DNA of 17,329 nt from CAVBBU01 sp963593765 (lineage in GTDB: Bacteria > Bacillota > Clostridia > Lachnospirales > Lachnospiraceae): assembly GCA_963593765.1 (NCBI GenBank), contig CAVBBU010000035.1, positions 1-17,329 on the forward strand, read 5' to 3'. The notes under the pieces were generated by a model, which worked only from the letters and a program-made list of their open reading frames with translations, was not told where the DNA came from and did no database searches. This document shows positions 7,844-14,076 of the stretch, in pieces. Numbering within the stretch: the first letter of the stretch is position 1; each line of letters begins with the position of its first letter. A program made the position numbers and the translations under genes.

Positions 7844-8323
7844 TTATTCTCCGTCCTCACTGCTATTAACGTCCTCTAGCTCACCCTCAACCTTTTCTAC
7901 ATATAGCTGTCCGTCTAGATGCTCGCACTCATGACATATAGCCCTTGCTAAAAGCTCTTCGCCCTCTAATGTAAATGGCTGCATATTTTCATCTACCGCC
8001 TCAACTACAACATGGTTTGGTCTTACAACAACTCCAGTTTTTCCCGGAACACTAAGGCAACCCTCGTATCCTCTTTGCTCACCGTCAGTTTCCTTGATAA
8101 CCGGATTTATAAGCACATGTACCTCGTCTGGCTCTGTTTCGATAACACATATTCTTTTTAATATGCCTACCTGCGGTGCGGCAAGCCCTACTCCGTCAGA
8201 ATCTCGCATAGTCTCTATCATATCTGCTATCAAATCCTTAGTTCTATCAGATACAGCTGTAACCTCCTTTGCTCTTTTGGTAAGTATAGGATCACCAATC
8301 ACTCTAATTGTTCTTATAGCCAT
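7844..8323 (-). CDS. def: Peptide deformylase
   Basis: Metalloenzyme that removes the N-formyl group from nascent peptides. Three signature motifs are intact in 159 residues: GVGLAAPQVG (44-53), EGCLSVPG (87-94, metal ligand C89) and HECEHLDG (131-138, metal ligands H131 and H135, catalytic E132). The length and the acidic tail EDVNSSEDGE suggest a type-1 short form. GAGAGGA lies just upstream of the ATG at 8323. The gene begins 21 nt after priA and ends 3 nt before fmt. Confidence 0.97.
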   Translation of the reverse strand: MAIRTIRVIGDPILTKRAKEVTAVSDRTKDLIADMIETMRDSDGVGLAAPQVGILKRICVIETEPDEVHVLINPVIKETDGEQRGYEGCLSVPGKTGVVVRPNHVVVEAVDENMQPFTLEGEELLARAICHECEHLDGQLYVEKVEGELEDVNSSEDGE

Positions 8324-8344
8324 AACATTCCTCTCAAAATAAAT

Positions 8345-10480
8345 TTATGTAAAATCATATAAAACAGATGCCTCTCTTATGGCTTCATCTTCCTGTAAGC
8401 TATATTCGAGCTCATCCTTTAACCGTATAAGTATATCATAATCACTATGCTTTATATATATCAATTCTCTATAGTAATCTTTAATTTTATATATCTGAGC
8501 CTGCGTTGGCCCTATAATAGTCGCATTATACTTAGTACAAAGCATATCTAGCTTATTTGCCCAGATTTTCGTTATTTCCTGCAGCTTTTCTTCATTTTTT
8601 GATGAAAGCTGAATAGTCCACATATGCATAACAGGCGGATATCCTGCAAGCTTTCTAAATGTTATCTCATTATTATAATAAAGCTCATAATCCTGCCTTG
8701 CAGCAGCAAGTACCGCATAATGCTCAGGATTATAGGTTTGTATAACTACGTCTCCTTTAATGTCAGCTCTGCCTGCCCTGCCTGCTGCCTGAGTTATAAG
8801 CTCAAAGGTTCTCTGGCTGCTTGTATAGTCACTTACATAAAGCGAGGTATCTGCAGCTATAATTCCAACAAGGCTAACCTTTTTAAAATCATGCCCTTTA
8901 ACTATCATCTGCGTTCCGACTAATATATCGGCCTCGCCATCAGAAAATGCCTTAAGTATATCCTTTCCGGCATTTTTGCCTGCTGCTGTATCTGCATCCA
9001 TCCTAAGAACTCTCGCCTTAGGATACATTTTCTTTGTAAGCTGCTCTAGCTTTTGAGTTCCTGTTCCAAATTCGGCTATATATGGCGATCCACATTTAAT
9101 GCATCTTTTAGGAAGCTCCATCCTATATCCGCAGTAATGACAGATAAGCCCCTTGTCCTTATGAAGTGTAAGTGATATATCACAATGCGGACACATAACG
9201 ACCTCACCGCATGAGCGGCATGAAACAAAGCTAGAATAGCCTCTTCGATTCATAAAAAGCATAATCTGCTCTTTTTTATCCAGTCTATCTAAAATCAGCT
9301 TATTTAATTCATTGCTAAATATACTCTTGTTTCCATCCATAAGCTCTCTTCGCATATCAACTATATGCGTTTTGGCAAGAGCTGATGATCTTGAAGCTCT
9401 CTTTGTTAGCTTAAGAAGTGTATACCTACCATCTAATGCATTTTTGTAGGTATCCGGAGATGGCGTTGCACTTGCAAGAACTACAGATGCATTAGACAGT
9501 CTTGCTCTTTCTATGGCTACGTCTATAGTATTATATCTAGGAATAGTTTCATTTTTATAAGAGCCATCATGCTCCTCGTCTATAATTATAAGTCCTATAT
9601 CATTAAACGGAGCAAAAAGTGCCGACCTAGGTCCTATCATAATATCTGCACTATTATCTCTGGCTCTTTCAAACTGCTCATATCTCTCGCCCTGATTAAG
9701 CTTACTATGGATAATTGCAACCCTATCGCCAAAGGCAGCACGAAGCCTAACTATAGTTTGATATGTTAGAGAAATTTCCGGAACTAAAACTATTACCTGT
9801 CTTTTTAAGGCAAGGACAGTTTTTATCATTTCTATATATACCTGAGTTTTGCCGCTTCCTGTTATTCCAAAAAGGAGATAGCTTTTATAATTTTTATTGT
9901 TATAATCATTGGCAAATGTCTGTGCTGCCGCATTTTGCTCGTCGTTTAAAATTATGTTTTTTGTTTCGTCACTACTTTTAATTTCGTTTTTGTTTTCATT
10001 TGTATTCTCAGTTTTATTCTCGCTTTCATTTACATCATTTTCACTTTTGTTTTCATTTCCATTTTGGGGTTTATTCTCAGCGGTATTCCTGTCTTTATTC
10101 TCACCCTCACCCACGGCTTTCTTTGGCACTCTTTTTTTTACCTTATATTTTACCGGCAAAACTGTTTGAAGTGCCTTAGCCATAGTGCAGCCATATCTTT
10201 TCTTTATCCATGCAGCAAGGCATATTAACCTGTCCTCAAGGCTAGTGCTTTTTTTTGAAATAGAAGCTATAGGCTTAATAAGCTCTCTGTCTATATCTAT
10301 GCTATCGACTATATCTATCACATAGCCCTTTCTTAGCTTATTGCCTCTACCAAACGGAACATCTACCGCAGTGCCTATCTCTATATCATTTGCAAGCTCA
10401 GGTGGAATACAATAAGAGAATGCCTTATCGACATTCTCATTTGAAATATCTATAATTACCTGAGCAAATTTCTCCATCAT
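8345..10480 (-). CDS. priA: PriA, primosomal replication-restart helicase
   Basis: Superfamily-2 3'-5' DNA helicase that reloads the replisome at stalled forks. In 711 residues it has the N-terminal fork-binding domain (about 1-115), a long Asn/Glu/Lys-rich linker (about 116-175), Walker A GITGSGKT (205-212), the DEEH box (301-304) and SATPS (337-341). The zinc cluster has eight cysteines: 421, 424, 430, 433, 447, 450, 460 and 463. The C-terminal helicase motifs include GTQMIVKGHDF and QAAGRAGR. The ATG at 10480 shares a base with the murE TAA. A second ATG three bases on has better spacing (7 nt) from AGGA and could be the true start. The linker is unlike the compact junction usual in this family. 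Confidence 0.96.
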   Translation of the reverse strand: MMEKFAQVIIDISNENVDKAFSYCIPPELANDIEIGTAVDVPFGRGNKLRKGYVIDIVDSIDIDRELIKPIASISKKSTSLEDRLICLAAWIKKRYGCTMAKALQTVLPVKYKVKKRVPKKAVGEGENKDRNTAENKPQNGNENKSENDVNESENKTENTNENKNEIKSSDETKNIILNDEQNAAAQTFANDYNNKNYKSYLLFGITGSGKTQVYIEMIKTVLALKRQVIVLVPEISLTYQTIVRLRAAFGDRVAIIHSKLNQGERYEQFERARDNSADIMIGPRSALFAPFNDIGLIIIDEEHDGSYKNETIPRYNTIDVAIERARLSNASVVLASATPSPDTYKNALDGRYTLLKLTKRASRSSALAKTHIVDMRRELMDGNKSIFSNELNKLILDRLDKKEQIMLFMNRRGYSSFVSCRSCGEVVMCPHCDISLTLHKDKGLICHYCGYRMELPKRCIKCGSPYIAEFGTGTQKLEQLTKKMYPKARVLRMDADTAAGKNAGKDILKAFSDGEADILVGTQMIVKGHDFKKVSLVGIIAADTSLYVSDYTSSQRTFELITQAAGRAGRADIKGDVVIQTYNPEHYAVLAAARQDYELYYNNEITFRKLAGYPPVMHMWTIQLSSKNEEKLQEITKIWANKLDMLCTKYNATIIGPTQAQIYKIKDYYRELIYIKHSDYDILIRLKDELEYSLQEDEAIREASVLYDFT

Positions 10481-11946
10481 TATTTCCTGCTAGCTACTGC
10501 CTCTAAAACTACTTCTCTATCTAGGAAGTGATGTCTAATACCATTAATCTCCTGATAGTCCTCATGTCCCTTTCCAATAACGGCTATCATATCACCCTGT
10601 TTTGCATTTTCTATAGCATAAAATATAGCCTCTTTTCTATCTGGAATCTTGATATACTTTCCATCAGTTTTCTTAATGCTTGATTCTATATCTGCAATTA
10701 TATCATTAACATCCTCAAATCTTGAATTGTCAGCTGTTATAATAGACAGGTCAGCAAATCTACCGCCTATATCTCCCATTCCATATCTTCTGTCCTTAGA
10801 GCGATTTCCTCCGCAGCCAAATACAACAACAAGTCTCTTTGGATTATATTCCTTAAGTGCCTTAAGAAGGCTTTCCATAGCGACTGCATTATGTGCATAA
10901 TCAACTATAACAGTATACTTATCCGAGGTATAGACAATCTCCATACGACCGTCTACCTTTATATGCTCTAGTGCATGTGAAAGTATATCTGCTTTTATAC
11001 CAAGAAGGCTACATACTGAAATTGCAAATGCTCCATTATATGCATTAAAGATTGCCGGAATTCCGACTCTTGAATCTATGCTACCGTTTGGAGTATTTAA
11101 ATCAAACTCAACACCTACAAAGCTTCCATCTGAAACATATCTTATATTATCAAGCTTAAAATCAGCTGCCACCTTGTATGCTAATGTATATGTTTTTTTA
11201 GCCTTACTATGTGAAAGTATATAGTCCTTATGCTCATCGTCAGCATTAACCACTGCCATATTGCACTGACTAAGCATGGCTGTCTTGCACTCTAGGTATT
11301 CCTCGAAGCTGCTATGCTCGTTTTGCCCTATATGGTCCGGAGATATATTGGTAAATGCTCCCACCTCAAAGCATATGCCATCTGTTCTATGGAGCATAAT
11401 TCCCTGACTAGATACTTCCATAACCATATGCGTGCAGCCAGCCTTTAGCATCTCATGACAATACCTTTGTATGTCTTTTGACTCCGGGGTTGTATTAACT
11501 GATGGTATCTTTTTATCTCCTATGTATATACCATTAGTTCCTATCATACCAACCTTGTTGCCTGCCTGCTCTAATATTCTTTTAATCATATGTGTAGTTG
11601 TTGTCTTACCCTTTGTTCCGGTAACACCTATACATGTAAGCTTTTCGGTTGGATAGTCATAGCATGCTGCAGATATTAAGGAAAGTGCCACTCTTGTGCT
11701 TTTAACCTTAATAACTGTAATATTTTCCGGAAGCTTAATATCCTCTTCTATTACAAGTGCAGCTGCGCCGCCCTTTGCGATCTCATCTGCAATAGAATGG
11801 GAATCAAAGTTTGCGCCTTTAATGCAGACAAATACGCAGCCGTTTATAATGCTTTTTGAATTATCGCAGACATCTGCAAGCTGCTCTCTGTCGCTTCCTT
11901 GTAGAAGTTCGTAGTTTAAATTTTTTACGCTGCTAAGTGTAAACAT
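10480..11946 (-). CDS. murE: MurE, UDP-MurNAc-L-Ala-D-Glu amino-acid ligase (third-residue adding)
   Basis: Cytoplasmic ATP-dependent Mur ligase that adds the third amino acid (diaminopimelate or lysine) to the wall precursor. I chose the ATG at 11946 (488 residues, MFTLSSVKNL), which has GAGGAG about 7 nt upstream, over an extension to 12006 that adds 20 unconserved residues from the repeat region. The ATP loop GVTGTKGKTTTT is at 107-118. The substrate-binding NTTPES (151-156) and the conserved EVSSQG (177-182) follow. The C-terminal domain has DYAHNA at 349-354. The specificity motif reads DNSR at 406-409, between the DNPR of diaminopimelate-adding enzymes and other variants, so diaminopimelate is likely but not certain. 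It is the first gene of the long operon and shares one base with priA. Confidence 0.94.
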   Translation of the reverse strand: MFTLSSVKNLNYELLQGSDREQLADVCDNSKSIINGCVFVCIKGANFDSHSIADEIAKGGAAALVIEEDIKLPENITVIKVKSTRVALSLISAACYDYPTEKLTCIGVTGTKGKTTTTHMIKRILEQAGNKVGMIGTNGIYIGDKKIPSVNTTPESKDIQRYCHEMLKAGCTHMVMEVSSQGIMLHRTDGICFEVGAFTNISPDHIGQNEHSSFEEYLECKTAMLSQCNMAVVNADDEHKDYILSHSKAKKTYTLAYKVAADFKLDNIRYVSDGSFVGVEFDLNTPNGSIDSRVGIPAIFNAYNGAFAISVCSLLGIKADILSHALEHIKVDGRMEIVYTSDKYTVIVDYAHNAVAMESLLKALKEYNPKRLVVVFGCGGNRSKDRRYGMGDIGGRFADLSIITADNSRFEDVNDIIADIESSIKKTDGKYIKIPDRKEAIFYAIENAKQGDMIAVIGKGHEDYQEINGIRHHFLDREVVLEAVASRK

Positions 11947-12082
11947 ATGGTTCTCCTCGAAATATATTTGATAAGAATATATATGTATCTTTAACTCCCG
12001 TGCCACGCATACATTGCATTCGAAACACGCTCCCGCTAAGGTGCTTAAGCAGCGGTACTAACAAGCCTGCTACGCAGCCTTG

Positions 12083-12132
12083 AAGTGCCGGCCACGCACC
12101 ATTGTTTCTCATACAATGTATGCTAGGCACTT
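12083..12132. repeat. 50-base imperfect hairpin in the candidate murE leader
   Basis: AAGTGCC (12083-12089) pairs with GGCACTT (12126-12132), and CATTGT (12100-12105) pairs with ACAATG (12113-12118). A GCA/TGC pairing lies between them, and the loop is TTCTCAT. The inner arm also resembles 12000-12016 in inverted orientation (GTGCC, two differing bases, then GCATACATTG), allowing an alternative long-range pairing. Confidence 0.55.
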
Positions 12133-12145
12133 GAGTGTACTTCAA

Positions 12146-12174
12146 ATTATAAATTTATGTAATTCAACCTACAA
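12146..12174 (-). promoter_or_regulatory. Candidate sigma-A-type promoter for murE
   Basis: On the minus strand TTGTAG (12174-12169) is followed by a 17-base spacer and a perfect TATAAT (12151-12146). Only the TTG half of the -35 matches consensus. Transcription would start near 12139 and give murE a leader of about 190 bases carrying the hairpins described. AT-rich DNA gives such matches by chance, so this is tentative. Confidence 0.35.
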
Positions 12175-12310
12175 GAAAGAATGTGCTGAGACACTGTTGC
12201 TTAAGCATCATAATGGGAGCGTGTTTCGAATACAATATTTGCAAGGACACGCAACATGTGCTAAACATATATATAATATACTATGTCATAACCTTCTCGA
12301 GCACATATCA

Positions 12311-12346
12311 CTCCGCCGCAGTGCGATCCAAAGCGGAGCGTTTTTT
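12311..12346 (+). terminator. Possible plus-strand rho-independent terminator
   Basis: CTCCGC (12311-12316) pairs with GCGGAG (12333-12338), followed by CG and six T bases on the plus strand (12341-12346). The 16-base loop makes the hairpin weak. No plus-strand gene precedes it; it would end a transcript from the inverted-repeat region if one exists. Confidence 0.35.
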
Positions 12347-12381
12347 ACTTCATAGAACGTACTTTCCTATGAAGTAAAAAA
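12341..12381. repeat. Perfect 15-bp palindromic stem beside the fhs stop
   Basis: Bases 12341-12355 (six T, then ACTTCATAG) pair perfectly with 12367-12381 (CTATGAAGT, then six A) around an 11-base loop. The T-run is on the 5' side and the A-run on the 3' side on both strands, the reverse of a bidirectional terminator, so it is not a canonical one. It lies 15 bases past the fhs stop. Confidence 0.6.
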
Positions 12382-12396
12382 ATCAAGTAATCAAAA

Positions 12397-14067
12397 TTAA
12401 AATAATCCAACAATATTTCCGTCAGCATCAACATCTATATCGTAAGCAGCAGGATGCTTTGGAAGACCTGGCATAGTCATTACATCGCCTGCAAGCATTA
12501 CTACAAAGCCTGCACCGGCTGCAACATATGCATCTCTTATATGTATCTTAAAGCCTGTAGGTCTGCCTAGCCTTGTAGCATCATCAGTAAATGAATATTG
12601 AGTCTTAGCCATGCAGATAGGAAGCTCTCCAAAGCCCATGCTCTCTATCTTTTTTATTGCATTTGCAGCATTTTTAGAAAGCTCTATATCATCTGCACCA
12701 TATATATCCTGTGCTATTTTTCTAGCCTTATCTGCTAAGCTAAGCTTATCATCATACAAAGGCTTGAAGTTTGATTTTTGATTATCGAGTATATCTACCA
12801 GCTTTTTGGCAAGCTTAGTTGCTCCATCACCGCCATCTGCCCATGCAGTAGACAGCTCAAACTCGCAGCCATTTTCCATGCAAAAATCTCTTATATATGC
12901 ATACTCAGCCTCAGTATCGGTAACAAATGAATTAAGTGTAACTATAACCGGTATTCCAAAGCTCTTTAGGTTTTCTATATGCTTTTTAAGATTAACTATA
13001 CCTTTTTTAAGAGCATCTACATTTTCCTTAGTTAGCTCATCCTTTGGAATTCCTGCATTATATTTTATTGCACGAACAGTAGCAACTAGAACTGCTGCAT
13101 CAGGCTTTAAACCTGACAGGCGACACTTAATATCAAAAAACTTTTCAGCACCTAGATCTGCACCAAAGCCTGCCTCTGTTATACATATATCTGCCATCTT
13201 AAGTGCTGCACTTGTTGCTATTACGCTATTGCAGCCATGTGCTATATTTGCAAATGGACCGCCATGGACTAATGCAGGTGTATGCTCTAGTGTTTGAATT
13301 ATATTTGGCCTAAGCGCATCCTTTAAAAGTGCTGCCATGCTTCCAACAGCCTGCAGGTCTTTAGCAGTAACCGGATTCCCATCTGTATCATATGCAACTA
13401 TAATTTTAGCGAGTCTATTTTTTAGATCCTCAAGGTCAGTTGCAAGACAAAGTATAGCCATAATCTCAGAGGCAACGGTTATTATAAAATGATCCTCTCT
13501 AGGCTGTCCATTTACCTTGCCGCCAAGTCCAATAACTATATTTCTAAGCACTCTGTCGTTCATATCAAGGCAGCGTTTCCAAAGTATCTGCCTTGTATCT
13601 ATCCTTAGCTCATTGCCCTGCTGAATATGATTGTCCAAAATCGCTGCAAGGAGATTATTTGCAGAGGTGATAGCATGAAAGTCTCCTGTGAAGTGAAGAT
13701 TAAGCTCATCCATAGGAACCACCTGCGAATATCCACCGCCAGCAGCTCCGCCCTTTATACCAAAGCAAGGACCTAGAGATGGCTCTCTAAGTGCTATGAT
13801 AGCCTTCTTTCCTATCTTAGCCATCGCCTGTCCAAGACCTATAGTTGTAGTTGTCTTTCCCTCGCCTAGCGGAGTTGGATTAATGGCTGTAACTAAAACC
13901 AGCTTACCTGTTTTATTATTCTTAATTTTATCAAGATATTCCTTTGAAAGCTTTGCCTTGTACTTGCCATAACATTCTAGGTCATCCTCAGACATGCCAA
14001 ATGGCTTAACTACATCCTTAATCGGAAGCATATCACACTGCCTTGCTATATCTATATCAGATTTCAT
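12397..14067 (-). CDS. fhs: Formate-tetrahydrofolate ligase (10-formyl-THF synthetase)
   Basis: Makes 10-formyl-THF from formate, THF and ATP. This supplies purine synthesis, the Wood-Ljungdahl methyl branch in acetogens, and the donor for Fmt. At 556 residues it has exactly the usual family length. The ATP loop TPLGEGKTT is at 65-73. It is followed by the family signatures EPSLGPCFGIKGGAAGGG (95-112) and TPALVHGGPFANIAHGCN (263-280). The C-terminus ends in a typical AYDIDVDADGNIVGLF. The ATG at 14067 has AGGAGAG upstream and is 9 nt after ftsK, so the two share a transcript. Acetogenesis cannot be claimed from this gene alone, since many non-acetogenic Clostridia carry it. Confidence 0.98.
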   Translation of the reverse strand: MKSDIDIARQCDMLPIKDVVKPFGMSEDDLECYGKYKAKLSKEYLDKIKNNKTGKLVLVTAINPTPLGEGKTTTTIGLGQAMAKIGKKAIIALREPSLGPCFGIKGGAAGGGYSQVVPMDELNLHFTGDFHAITSANNLLAAILDNHIQQGNELRIDTRQILWKRCLDMNDRVLRNIVIGLGGKVNGQPREDHFIITVASEIMAILCLATDLEDLKNRLAKIIVAYDTDGNPVTAKDLQAVGSMAALLKDALRPNIIQTLEHTPALVHGGPFANIAHGCNSVIATSAALKMADICITEAGFGADLGAEKFFDIKCRLSGLKPDAAVLVATVRAIKYNAGIPKDELTKENVDALKKGIVNLKKHIENLKSFGIPVIVTLNSFVTDTEAEYAYIRDFCMENGCEFELSTAWADGGDGATKLAKKLVDILDNQKSNFKPLYDDKLSLADKARKIAQDIYGADDIELSKNAANAIKKIESMGFGELPICMAKTQYSFTDDATRLGRPTGFKIHIRDAYVAAGAGFVVMLAGDVMTMPGLPKHPAAYDIDVDADGNIVGLF

Positions 14068-14076
14068 AATACTCTC

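Larger units (their letters stand above)
12013..12236. repeat. Diverged 41-bp inverted repeat (arms 12013-12053 and 12196-12236)
   Basis: The left arm on the plus strand and the reverse complement of the right arm agree at 35 of 41 positions by eye. They share an unbroken ATTCGAAACACGCTCCC (17 bp) and the palindrome TGCTTAAGCA. Weaker similarity continues outward for perhaps 40 bases on each side. The arms are separated by 142 bases that contain a further hairpin and the candidate murE promoter. This could be a small non-autonomous mobile element, a family of intergenic repeats, or the stem of a large structured RNA. No flanking target duplication was identified. Confidence 0.7.
11947..12396. 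other. 450-base gap between fhs and murE: palindrome-rich, no convincing gene
   Basis: This gap holds a diverged 41-bp inverted repeat, a long hairpin, a candidate promoter toward murE, a plus-strand hairpin with a T-run and a 15-bp palindrome beside fhs, each listed separately. Short open frames exist on both strands, but none has a plausible start with a ribosome binding site. The GC-richer composition of parts of it differs from the surrounding genes. I find no standard T-box signature (AGGGTGGNACCGCG) and no tRNA. I see no good minus-strand terminator for the ftsK-fhs unit. Confidence 0.7.

Noticed and set aside
7443..7934. 163-codon plus-strand frame opposite fmt and def
   Set aside because: It lies opposite two genes with complete catalytic motifs, and it has no start signal or recognisable domain.
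9909..10169. Phe/Ser-rich plus-strand frame opposite priA
   Set aside because: It is the antisense of the Asn/Glu/Lys linker; its composition follows from that low-complexity DNA.
11947..12139. T-box riboswitch upstream of murE
   Set aside because: A TAGTACCGCTGC segment loosely recalls a T-box antiterminator, but the conserved core AGGGTGGNACCGCG is absent and no terminator follows.
11933..12145. Open frame of 70 codons on the minus strand across the murE start
   Set aside because: It starts at TTG with no ribosome binding site, overlaps murE and lies in the inverted-repeat DNA; the composition is not protein-like.
12080..12377. Two plus-strand open frames (91 and 64 codons) in the fhs-murE gap
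   Set aside because: No ribosome binding site. Their similarity to the minus-strand frame comes from the inverted repeat read on the other strand.
12806..13297. 163-codon plus-strand frame opposite fhs
   Set aside because: Shadow of a fully intact fhs reading frame; no family features.
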